In this document: positions 25,729 through 32,189 of the stretch, piece by piece
Position numbering within the stretch: position 1 is the stretch's first letter
How the letters are laid out: every line of letters begins with the position of its first letter
Origin: Rhodopirellula sp.
GTDB lineage: Bacteria; Planctomycetota; Planctomycetia; Pirellulales; Thermoguttaceae
DNA: 32,189 bases
Reading direction: 5' to 3'
NCBI GenBank assembly: GCA_012728855.1
Contig: JAAYEH010000228.1
Span: 1 to 32,189 of the forward strand
Position numbers and translations under genes: made by a program
The notes under the pieces: generated by a model
What the model saw: only the letters and a program-made list of their open reading frames with translations
Database searches by the model: none
What the model was told of the DNA's origin: nothing

Positions 25729-26556
25729 GTGAACCCAGTGGATCAACAATACCTGAACGCCCTCAACTGTTGCTTTGTGAGCCTTTGCTGGGTCGATTGC
25801 GAGATCGACGCCAAGGGCGACGCGGTGAAGGACCCACGCATCTTCTGCACGTCGGGATTCGTAATCGAATACCAAGGCGAGTGGCTGTGGATCACCGCCG
25901 GCCACCTCCTAAACGACCTCGACAATAAACTCCCCGTGATCAATCGGCGGATGGTGAAGAGCCAATTAGTCGCGGGCTGGAACTCGAACGAAGAGACGGT
26001 TCAGCGTATTCCCTTCGAGTATGGGACCTGCGTAAAGTACTTCGTGGACGACGATGACGAGGGGACTGATCTTGGGATCATCTACATTGCGGCAGAAATG
26101 AAGCAAGCTCTAAGAAAGGTCGGTGTTGTACCCCTGCGCAAGCTCGACCTTCCGGAGCAGGAGTACGAGCAGTACATGGTGCATGGGCTGCCGAAGAAGG
26201 AGCAGCGAGACGACATCCAGGAATCCGAAGGAGGGATCGATTGCGCCGCGTCGGTCATGCCAGTTGCCTTTCGCGTATTTCCGTTCACGTCTGGTACGGC
26301 TGGCTTCCCAGCAACGAAGCGTCGACTATTCTACGCCTCAGTCCCTGCCGAGGTCACTCTCGAAACGCTCGACGGAGTCAGCGGGGGGCCGATCTACGCC
26401 CTCAAGCAGGAAACCGATCGGATCGATTTCTACCTGGCCGCAGTGCAGAATCGGGAGAAGAAAAGCAGCAAGACGATTGCCGCCTGCCCGTCCGCTCTCT
26501 TCCACGAAATCCTTGCGAAGGGCCTTGCCGACATAAAGAAACAGCTTTCCTCCTGA
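25729..26556 (+). CDS. Trypsin-like serine protease, cytoplasmic
   Basis: The 275-residue protein has a chymotrypsin-fold catalytic triad in the standard order: His59 in WITAGHLL, Asp114 in GTDLGIIYI, and Ser218 in DGVSGGPIY. No signal peptide or membrane segment is present, so it should act inside the cell. GTG 25729 is preferred because GCGAGGAGA lies just upstream; the frame stays open to 25684. Intracellular trypsin-like proteases are frequent in defence and programmed-death loci, where an associated protein activates them. The two upstream cassette genes are candidates for that. The substrate is unknown. Confidence 0.85.
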   Translation: MNPVDQQYLNALNCCFVSLCWVDCEIDAKGDAVKDPRIFCTSGFVIEYQGEWLWITAGHLLNDLDNKLPVINRRMVKSQLVAGWNSNEETVQRIPFEYGTCVKYFVDDDDEGTDLGIIYIAAEMKQALRKVGVVPLRKLDLPEQEYEQYMVHGLPKKEQRDDIQESEGGIDCAASVMPVAFRVFPFTSGTAGFPATKRRLFYASVPAEVTLETLDGVSGGPIYALKQETDRIDFYLAAVQNREKKSSKTIAACPSALFHEILAKGLADIKKQLSS

Positions 26557-26611
26557 TGCGTGCTTAGTACGTCAAAAACCCACGGCCTACGGCCATGCGA
26601 CCCTGGGAGCT

Positions 26612-26659
26612 ACGCCGTTCCGGCGTGCCTTCGTCCGACGAAGTGCGGCCTGTTCGCAC
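26612..26659. repeat. Row of three stem-loops in the convergent intergenic region
   Basis: Three inverted repeats follow each other: ACGCCG-TTC-CGGCGT (26612-26626), CTTCGTC-C-GACGAAG (26629-26643) and GTGCG-GCCTGTT-CGCAC (26643-26659). A fourth, GTCCGAT with ATCGGAC, is at 26712-26734. They sit between the ends of the protease and aminotransferase genes and could jointly terminate or stabilise both transcripts. None has a T-run. Confidence 0.5.
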
Positions 26660-26744
26660 CTTGGCTACAATGCGGCCAGCGACGATCTCGCGAGTCGAGG
26701 TGAATCACCATGTCCGATCGCGTAATCATCGGACGGGAAACGGG

Positions 26745-27968
26745 CTACGCACAGCGGCAGAAGGCTGTCTGGAGGAGATCAAGTTCTGCGCCGCCGAATG
26801 CGCGATCTGGCAGAGACGCCCGGACGGTCCCGCCGTCGTACACGGTCAGGGCAACGCCAAACGCCAGGAATCGCTCCCGGATCACGTTCGCAGGGGCGAT
26901 TCGCGTGTCCTGCCGTCGCGGGTCAAGCAGCAGGATACCGGACTGCATGGGTAGGGCCGGGCGTGTGGGCTGCCAGCCGGCTTGGGAGGCCATATCCACC
27001 AGCCGATCAGCGTTGGCCATCTGGGCAAGCAACTCGTCGCGTTTAGCACGCGAGGAGCCGAGCATCCGCCGTACTGCGGCGGCGGCCGTGAACATGGGCG
27101 CCAAGTTGACAGTTTCCGAGTAGCAATCGGTGGTCTCGGTTTCGAGCTGGTTCGTGAACGCCAGGAGCGGATCGTCCAACTCACCCCGCTTCCGCATGTC
27201 GGTGTAAGCCTCAGCGATGAGCCGCTCCGCAGGCCGCCGACAACAGAACGCCAGCCCCAGCGTCTGATACGCCCGCAGCCACTTGTGGCAGCCGGCCAAG
27301 ACTAGGTCGCAGTATTCCTCACCAAGCCCCAGCGGGATATGGTTCAGGGCCTGGGCCGCGTCCAGGACCACGAACCGGGGCTTGTCGCGGTCGCCGAGCG
27401 TCTGGACGAGCTGGCGAACGGGTAGCTGGACTCCCTGAAACGTCACGGCGCTCAGGAACAGGCCATCGCAGTCGTGGCGACGGTAGTAGCCCAGGAGCCG
27501 ATCGATCACCTCGACCTGCTCGATTCTGTCCCTCAAAATCGCTTCTCGGATCGGCACCGTGGTCAACAGCCGGCCCTTGCGCTGGCACTCGACCGTCAGG
27601 GCATTCATGTACGCCGGCCACTCCATATCCGTGACCATTACGTTTTCGCACCGGCTGCAAAGCACGCGGGCCGCCAGGCGGACCAGTTGGGCCGATCGGT
27701 TGGCCACGAGCAGGTGGCGTTTCCGGGGCAAGCACAGCACGGTCTTGAGGTCGTTCTTGAAGGCGGTGACGCCGGCCCAGAAGGACAGTCCGGGATAGCG
27801 GCGGCCGAGGGAATGGGGAAGGGCCGTGTAGCCCCAGCGGAGGAACTGCTCGAAGTACAGGGTGCAACCTTCTTCGCTGGCAAGGCAGGCGAAGTCGCGA
27901 TCAGCCGCCTGGGCCTCCGGGCACATGCGGCCAAGCCGGGCAGTGTCCAGGTAGAGTGTACTGGCCAT
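26745..27968 (-). CDS. Class V PLP-dependent aminotransferase-fold enzyme
   Basis: The 407-residue enzyme has the fold type I layout of cysteine desulfurases and kynureninases. The PLP-pairing Asp is Asp203 in FVVLDAAQALNHIPL, and the PLP lysine is Lys229 in LAGCHKWLRAYQT. The upstream VANRSAQLVRLAARVLC and TDMEWPAY segments fit the cofactor-phosphate and substrate regions. It is close in size to class V enzymes, but the substrate cannot be told from sequence. It starts 14 nt after the membrane protein gene, with no clear ribosome site; a 12-bp palindrome ATGTGTACACAT covers the start codon region. The 3' end of this gene is duplicated as a broken copy at 22947-23165. Confidence 0.85.
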   Translation of the reverse strand: MASTLYLDTARLGRMCPEAQAADRDFACLASEEGCTLYFEQFLRWGYTALPHSLGRRYPGLSFWAGVTAFKNDLKTVLCLPRKRHLLVANRSAQLVRLAARVLCSRCENVMVTDMEWPAYMNALTVECQRKGRLLTTVPIREAILRDRIEQVEVIDRLLGYYRRHDCDGLFLSAVTFQGVQLPVRQLVQTLGDRDKPRFVVLDAAQALNHIPLGLGEEYCDLVLAGCHKWLRAYQTLGLAFCCRRPAERLIAEAYTDMRKRGELDDPLLAFTNQLETETTDCYSETVNLAPMFTAAAAVRRMLGSSRAKRDELLAQMANADRLVDMASQAGWQPTRPALPMQSGILLLDPRRQDTRIAPANVIRERFLAFGVALTVYDGGTVRASLPDRAFGGAELDLLQTAFCRCA

Positions 27969-27978
27969 GTGTACACAT
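27967..27978. promoter_or_regulatory. 12-bp perfect palindrome across the aminotransferase start
   Basis: ATGTGTACACAT is self-complementary. It spans the start codon of the aminotransferase and most of the 14-nt gap to the upstream gene. It could be a protein site or a translational block. Chance cannot be excluded. Confidence 0.3.
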
Positions 27979-27982
27979 TATT

Positions 27983-28894
27983 CTAGGAACGCCGCGTACC
28001 GGGATCAAGTAGGTTTCCGTAAGGAATTGCGTACAAGGCCAGCCGTTTCCAGCGATCTTCCGCCAGCCGGAGGGCTTCGGGAGAGAAATCGAAGGTAAAT
28101 CGCGTAGTCCGGCACTGTTCGTCGAGTTCCAACAGTCCCGTGGCGCGGTTGCCGTAGATGCCGAAATCACAGAGCAAGTCGGGTTCGCCTTCCAGGGCCG
28201 ACTCGCGGACCAGTGCGATCGACATGCCGCGAAAATACTGTTCGTCGATCCAGTCGCAGATGTCGGCGGCTGGCCGCTCTGCTCCGAAGGGCCAGAAGAA
28301 ATCGCACAAGATCAGGATCCGTTCGATGGGGACGCCTTGCTGGAGCAAGTCGAAGTTCAACTGCATGCTTTGCCGCCCCGGAATGTCCTGCCAGTAGTCC
28401 TCGTTTCTCAGCCAGGCGACCGATTGGTACCGGTGCAGATCCAGGCTACGGAGGAGTTGCTCGTACGTTGCCCGCCAGGCTTCCGTGGCAGAGAAGACCA
28501 ATTGTCCCTGTGCCAAGTGACGGACGTCTTCCTGGACCGCTGCAAGCTTGGCCACAGCGGCTTCTTGCAGGATTTCGTCACTTTGGCTGGCGAATTCGGC
28601 CAGCAGACGCGTCAGTTTGTTGGCGGCGACCTGCAGGGAGGGATGGTCAGCGAGCGCTTGCTGGTCGGCGGGCCCGCCCAATGGCGGATTCGGGGCTGTC
28701 GACTGATGCGGGGTTGGGACGATCAGGCAGGCTAGAATCACGCTGACGACGGCTCCGAGAACGGCATTTTGCAGATCAAGAGGAACGGTGTTGGCGAGCA
28801 CCAAGAAGGCGACCGAGCCGCCAATGGCGACGGCAAGGAACCGGACGCCCCGCCACTGCGGACCGGCATGGGATGGATTAGAGTCAGGAACCAT
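27983..28894 (-). CDS. Membrane-anchored protein with two N-terminal helices and a cytoplasmic domain
   Basis: The 303-residue protein begins with two hydrophobic helices (about residues 18-36 and 41-59) joined by a very short turn, typical of a hairpin anchor. A helical, possibly coiled-coil linker follows (about 85-130). The soluble domain (about 140-303) has alternating strands and helices: RYQSVAWLRNEDYW, then VPIERILILCDFFWPFG, then MSIALVRESALEGEPDLLCDFGIYGNRATGLLEL. The family was not recognised. It is the first gene of a two-gene minus-strand operon with the aminotransferase. A membrane sensor or scaffold for that enzyme is one possibility. Confidence 0.75.
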   Translation of the reverse strand: MVPDSNPSHAGPQWRGVRFLAVAIGGSVAFLVLANTVPLDLQNAVLGAVVSVILACLIVPTPHQSTAPNPPLGGPADQQALADHPSLQVAANKLTRLLAEFASQSDEILQEAAVAKLAAVQEDVRHLAQGQLVFSATEAWRATYEQLLRSLDLHRYQSVAWLRNEDYWQDIPGRQSMQLNFDLLQQGVPIERILILCDFFWPFGAERPAADICDWIDEQYFRGMSIALVRESALEGEPDLLCDFGIYGNRATGLLELDEQCRTTRFTFDFSPEALRLAEDRWKRLALYAIPYGNLLDPGTRRS

Positions 28895-29139
28895 ACGGCC
28901 GAACCATACACTGGTTTACGGACCAAATACAACTTGCGGCCGATGACGGGCGCGCGTGTCTCGCCGCGTGTGTGGAAATCACTCAGGAAAATGGGCCGCT
29001 GCGGTCATGTCGGAATCACGACGGGTGTGGAAGTGAGGAGCCGGTGGTGCCCGAACCTCACAACAACCGCTGCTGACCGAACGGCAATCCGGGGGAACTA
29101 AAACGAATCTGGAGTTCGTTCGACAGCCCGGCGTCGGCC

Positions 29140-29580
29140 CTAATGGACCCGTCCCGACATGACGTGCTGATTCCGGTCGCCTGCCGTGCCGGCGTAGGCG
29201 AACCGACGAATCAGGTCGTTGGCGTGGAATCTCTTGAAGGACTCCACTTGCTCCGAGGGATCGGACCGTTCGATGCCCACGACGCCGCTCCCCTTGGTCA
29301 GCCAGACCTCAAGGCAGCCGTCTTCCAGTAAGGCGAACACCCCGAGGAACGTCAGCACGTCAGGCGCGAGCATGATGGAACCGACGTGCGGCGCATCGGC
29401 GTCGCCGCGGTTCCAGCTTTCGCGGAGCCCCAACTGGGCCACGTCCAAAGCTTTTTCAAGGATCTTCTTGCCGCGGGCCGTGACATCGCACAGGATGCGG
29501 TACGAGAGTCCGCAGGCTTCGCCCGTCAACGGCACAACGCCGAAGGGGCGGATATCGTCCCAACAGTGGATCGATTTCAT
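29140..29580 (-). CDS. Conserved orphan protein, 146 residues
   Basis: The start at 29580 (MKSIHCWDDIRPFG) is set by GGAGG about 8 nt upstream; the longer open frame reads through leader DNA. The protein has a compact pattern: LTGEACGLSYRILCDVTARGK, GSIMLAPDVLTFLGVFALLEDG, and an ending FAYAGTAGDRNQHVMSGR. I have a sense of similar orphans in planctomycetes with a TAGDRNxHxMSGR ending, but cannot name a function. The upstream region contains copy B of the CCGGTGGTGC leader element. Confidence 0.7.
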   Translation of the reverse strand: MKSIHCWDDIRPFGVVPLTGEACGLSYRILCDVTARGKKILEKALDVAQLGLRESWNRGDADAPHVGSIMLAPDVLTFLGVFALLEDGCLEVWLTKGSGVVGIERSDPSEQVESFKRFHANDLIRRFAYAGTAGDRNQHVMSGRVH

Positions 29581-29697
29581 GGAACGCCTCCGTTTCCAGG
29601 CAGATGAACTGCCACGTAATGCGAGAAAGTTGGTTCGAGACAAGGCGGGGCCAAGTCTTACAGGAACCAATTGAAAAACCACAACACACAACGTTTT

Positions 29698-29730
29698 GCA
29701 CCACCGGCCACTCCCGTATGCGGCCTGTCG
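29698..29730 (-). promoter_or_regulatory. Shared upstream leader element, copy B (ahead of the 146-residue gene)
   Basis: CCGGTGGTGC on the minus strand (29707-29698) lies 118 nt before the start codon. In plus-strand reading a TGCGGCCTG plus TCGAG block follows (near 29719-29734), also present in copy C. CTACCC and GAAAGATCG lie farther out in both. As in copy A, GTGGTTTT follows the motif on the transcript side. Confidence 0.45.
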
Positions 29731-29817
29731 AGCGGGCGGAACACGCGAGGACCAGGGACTGAGCATCTACCCTGCGAGCGTATTGAAAGATCGCGACGAC
29801 CGGAGACGGGCCTACAG

Positions 29818-30042
29818 TCAGGTCTCCCGCTGCTCGAAGATCCAAGCATGGGCCAGGTCGGCGACTTTGCTGACCAGGGGCAGGTCGTTCCCGCCAAAAT
29901 GACCGGTGTCTTGCCAGCGATCCGCAGCCCTGTACAGCTTCGACAGCACTACGCTGTACTTGGCTCCATTGTCCGAATCGTTCCGCCAGATCGCGGCGCG
30001 GATGCGTCCAATCCGTATCTCCTGAATTGGCTGGTCCGACAT
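29818..30042 (-). CDS. Small conserved orphan (74 residues), paralogue of the protein at 21293
   Basis: The start at 30042 (MSDQPIQEIRIGRI) has an ideal AAAGGAGGTGA ribosome site. The protein is the tail-less version of the 92-residue paralogue: RIRAAIWRND, VLSKLYRAADRW, FGGNDLPLVSKVADLAHAWIF. High conservation of the W, FG and DLPLV positions in both suggests a common fold with a binding role. No enzyme motif is visible. It lies downstream of the sigma factor gene, 475 nt away and in the same direction. Confidence 0.8.
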   Translation of the reverse strand: MSDQPIQEIRIGRIRAAIWRNDSDNGAKYSVVLSKLYRAADRWQDTGHFGGNDLPLVSKVADLAHAWIFEQRET

Positions 30043-30517
30043 AGATGTCACCTCCTTTGCGTTGTCGCGCCGGTCGTGTCGTAATCGTCCTTCTCGCGGC
30101 GTCGTGTCCATACTGCTACTGGTGGTTATGCCGACGTCGGCGTGCCGTGTTGCACGTGGTGCAGTGCGCGCCGGGGGACGGTCGCAAGGGGCTGGAGTGT
30201 TGGGTCCTGCGGTTGTGGCAGCACGTGGACTTGCCGGGGCGGCTTGCGCGTAGCCGGCGGATGTCACGCTGCCCCCCGTGCCATCGTTGGTGCGGATACC
30301 GAGAGGCGCGGAGGCCCCGGATTGAACTCGCCTACGCTGGGAAGATGCGGCTCGGCCGGGGCGCCGGGCCGCGAGGAAGTACTCAGCCACGGTCCAGAGG
30401 CGCCCGGGCGGAAAGTGGACGAGGCCGGCAATGCGATGTGCGGGCCTCGTGGAACCTTCCCGCGGAAGTCAAAAACACGATCGAGGCTGCCGAAAACGTT
30501 GGGCTTATCCGGCCGCA
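30043..30517. other. Intergenic region without a confident gene
   Basis: About 475 bases lie between the sigma factor gene and the 74-residue gene. A minus-strand open frame ending at 30116 would encode a basic Cys/His-rich stretch (KSTCCHNRRTQ, then AHCTTCNTARRRRHN), but it has no ATG or ribosome site. The rest shows nothing recognisable. Confidence 0.5.
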
Positions 30518-31144
30518 TCAGCGGGTTGTTGCCCCGGCGGTTGAATCGCCGTGGAATTCGTCCCACGACTGGTGCATCTCCCGCCGGAGTTGGGAGACCC
30601 TGCCGGGCGAGACGCGGAACCGCTTGGCAACCTCGCTTGTCGAGTGACCGAGCGACAGGGACACCGCAATTCTCCGATTGCGCCGTGGCAGGGAAGCCAG
30701 CCAGGCGGGAAAATCGCAGCGAAACGCAGCCTGCTCGGGAACCGGCGTACGGTGGTCCTCCACCACGGCCTCCACCCAACAGTCGTCTTCCTTATCGAAG
30801 CGGTCGAGTCGCTCGACTTGGATGTCCTTCTGCTTCTGTGCGTACGGCGAGAGCACGTCGCGGACGTTGAGCCGATTCCCCACCCTGCGGCCGTCGTGAA
30901 TCTGGGCGACCGCATAGCGGGCCAGCGCCGACGGGTAGGCGACATCGGTCTTCTGGAGTTGGACCAGTCGAACGAAGGCCACCAGCGCATTGGCGATGGT
31001 TTCCTCGACGGCATCCTCGCGGGCTTCGGGATCGAGGTGGCGAAACACCAGCCGCGCATGCGTTTCGATCGCCGGAAGCATGGCGAGGAATCGCTGGTGC
31101 CAGGCTGGCGCCGGCGGTCGCAACGGGGAAGCAAGACGAATCAT
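30518..31144 (-). CDS. Divergent ECF-like sigma factor
   Basis: The 208-residue protein has a region-2-like helix set (RHLDPEAREDAVEETIANALVAF, about 28-50) and a clear region-4 helix-turn-helix at the C-terminal end (LPRRNRRIAVSLSLG, then STSEVAKRFRVSPGRVSQLRREM). This is the layout of small sigma70-family factors that direct RNA polymerase to specific promoters. The region between is unusually long and acidic. The start at 31144 is backed by GAGGAGA. It could drive the three minus-strand genes that share the leader element, including its own. Confidence 0.75.
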   Translation of the reverse strand: MIRLASPLRPPAPAWHQRFLAMLPAIETHARLVFRHLDPEAREDAVEETIANALVAFVRLVQLQKTDVAYPSALARYAVAQIHDGRRVGNRLNVRDVLSPYAQKQKDIQVERLDRFDKEDDCWVEAVVEDHRTPVPEQAAFRCDFPAWLASLPRRNRRIAVSLSLGHSTSEVAKRFRVSPGRVSQLRREMHQSWDEFHGDSTAGATTR

Positions 31145-31263
31145 CGAACTGTCTCCTCTCATACTGGGACCGCCCAAGCAGGGCGGTCGTGTTGGGAAAA
31201 CACGTACCGCCCCGCACCCGCGAGGCAGCCGAAAGCGTGAACCTTGCCGAGAGACCAGCAATC

Positions 31264-31300
31264 GCATCACCGGTTCTCGGCGAGCGGCCCACGCGTGTGC
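31264..31300 (-). promoter_or_regulatory. Shared upstream leader element, copy C (ahead of the sigma factor gene)
   Basis: CCGGTGATGC on the minus strand (31273-31264) is 120 nt before the sigma factor start, next to GTGGGCCG as in copy A. In plus-strand reading a TGCGGCCTG plus TCGAG block follows, as in copy B, and CTACCC and GAAAGATCG lie beyond it. Confidence 0.45.
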
Positions 31301-31495
31301 GGCCTGCTCGTCGAGTACCGGGAGTCGCCTTCTACCCCCTCCCGAATGGGAAAGATCGGATCACAGACGTGTTATGCCGGCGGCAGAGACCGGTGTAGCA
31401 TTCCTTCGGGCACAACTTGTCGGCCATTTGCCGGCAGCATCGGCCGAGGGGGGCTTATGGGCGTTGGGGATGCGTGCGACTGCATAACGTCTTGG

Positions 31496-31501
31496 TATAA
31501 T
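31496..31501 (+). promoter_or_regulatory. Probable -10 box for the exported-protein gene
   Basis: A perfect TATAAT lies 120 nt before the ATG at 31622, with TTGG directly in front. A convincing -35 box at 16-18 bp was not found (TGCGAC at 15 bp is the closest), so the call rests mainly on the -10. Confidence 0.4.
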
Positions 31502-31621
31502 GGGATCCTGCATGCCGGTGATCGAACTCGAAGACAGCGCCACGACGTGTACCGGCCGAAGTAGACTGACGTGGTTTTCCGTGGTTGGGGCCTTGCGATT
31601 GGGCGACTGAAAGGGATCCTG

Positions 31622-32189
31622 ATGGCGTTGCAGCAGCGAATCTGTGGACTGTGGTTGTTGTCGTTTCTTGTCTGTTCCTCCGTTGTTGCGCAGCCGACGC
31701 CGGATGATCCGAAGCCCTGGTTGACGCGGGCGAAGGAGGAGGCCCAGCGGGTCCGTGACCGGCGGGAGTCCGTGTTGGTGTGGCTGGGTATAGCCGAAGC
31801 AAGCCATGAGGCCGGGGATTCGACTGGGGCGACCGAAGCCTTGGCCAAGGCAGAAGACGCTGCGACGAGCTTCATGAATCCGGAACAGGCGGCGGAAGTG
31901 CTGACTCTGGTGGCCGAAGCACGTCTGGCTGAGGGGGAACTCGGGAAGGCTAAGGACTTGATCCGCCAGACGGCCAGTACGGCCGGCGCGGTGCCTGACA
32001 AGTACCTGCAAGCTCGTACTTTCGCGACGTGCGCTGGGCTTTCGAAGAGAGCGGGAGACGAACAAGGATGGAACGAACACCTTGCGGCGGCGGTCGCAAT
32101 CCCGGAGGAAGAGATCCGGCGGCGCGAAAAAGAAAGGACGAACAAGTGCTACGCCGTTTACCTTCGCTGCATCGCCTACGCGGCAGCGA
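31622..32189 (+). CDS. Exported protein with TPR-like helices, 3' end beyond the window
   Basis: The frame opens at ATG 31622 behind GAAAGGG and stays open to the window end (189 codons visible). Residues 1-23 are a signal peptide: a short positive start, the hydrophobic run LWLLSFLVCSSVVA, and a likely cut after VVA before QPT. It is not a standard lipobox. After that come repeated Ala-rich helix pairs (ESVLVWLGIAEASHEAGD, ATEALAKAEDAATSF, AAEVLTLVAEARLAEGELG), as in tetratricopeptide-like proteins, which mediate protein contacts. It should act in the periplasm or on the cell surface. Confidence 0.8.
   Translation, partial: MALQQRICGLWLLSFLVCSSVVAQPTPDDPKPWLTRAKEEAQRVRDRRESVLVWLGIAEASHEAGDSTGATEALAKAEDAATSFMNPEQAAEVLTLVAEARLAEGELGKAKDLIRQTASTAGAVPDKYLQARTFATCAGLSKRAGDEQGWNEHLAAAVAIPEEEIRRREKERTNKCYAVYLRCIAYAAA

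Larger units (their letters stand above)
31145..31621. other. Divergent intergenic region
   Basis: This 477-base region separates the sigma factor gene (minus) from the exported-protein gene (plus). It contains leader copy C near 31264-31300 and a TATAAT box at 31496. No gene or RNA was recognised; open frames here overlap on both strands and lack support. Confidence 0.55.

Noticed and set aside
26710..27123. Plus-strand frame starting MSDRVIIGRETG behind a GAGG
   Set aside because: Beyond the first dozen codons it runs antisense to the conserved end of the aminotransferase and has no domain pattern.
30310..30345. tRNA-like T-arm sequence (GTTCAATCC on the minus strand)
   Set aside because: Flanking bases do not form the T-stem, acceptor stem or anticodon arm.
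1..32189. CRISPR arrays, insertion sequences, integrase genes, attachment sites
   Set aside because: No regularly spaced repeats, transposase or integrase motifs, or terminal repeats with target duplications were seen on either strand.

Overview
The window looks like GC-rich chromosomal DNA from a Planctomycetota-type bacterium. This is inferred from base composition, GTG starts, a divergent ECF-like sigma factor, and small orphan families (a 74/92-residue paralogue pair, a DUF932 protein, a 146-residue orphan) that I associate with planctomycete accessory DNA. No rRNA, tRNA, CRISPR array or insertion sequence was found.

Region 1 (1-19288) is a large defence locus on two divergent arms. The plus arm has eleven tightly packed genes, most joined by 4-nt ATGA or longer overlaps: a specificity-like protein, a small winged-helix protein, an N6-adenine DNA methyltransferase, a two-domain HsdS-type subunit, an orphan, a 1423-residue P-loop ATPase, an orphan with a likely C-terminal winged helix, a NurA-like nuclease, a HerA-like ATPase, a possible PD-(D/E)XK protein and a Ser/Thr protein kinase. 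There is no HsdR translocase, no PglZ phosphatase and no BrxL, so it is neither ordinary type I restriction nor BREX. The mix of methyltransferase, specificity subunit, large ATPase, kinase and small HTH protein recalls the methylation-associated defence system (MADS). The HerA-NurA pair and the second specificity-like protein suggest a divergent or undescribed relative. The minus arm holds a SAP-like orphan, a winged-helix/zinc-ribbon/serine-esterase protein, and the start of a third gene that leaves the window.

The two arms share a 122-bp intergenic region with an unusually symmetric layout. Two promoters face away from each other with -35 boxes overlapping by one base. They sit inside a perfect 9-bp inverted repeat, nested in a 17-bp inverted repeat (16/17). 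Both predicted transcripts therefore start with nearly the same leader, which argues that the esterase arm and methyltransferase arm are controlled together.

Region 2 (19340-20896) is an intact 6-phosphogluconate dehydrogenase gene 51 nt behind the kinase, in the same direction and with no visible terminator between them.

Region 3 (about 21250-31150) is accessory DNA. It contains a DUF932 gene and a small partner, a decayed 3' end of an aminotransferase gene, a plus-strand cassette (DUF3800-like protein, a 417-residue protein of unknown function, a trypsin-like protease), an intact class V aminotransferase with an upstream two-helix membrane protein, two small orphans, and a sigma factor. 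The decayed and intact aminotransferase ends are direct repeats flanking the three-gene cassette. Three minus-strand genes share a recurring upstream element containing CCGGTG(G/A)TGC. The window ends inside an exported, TPR-like protein gene.
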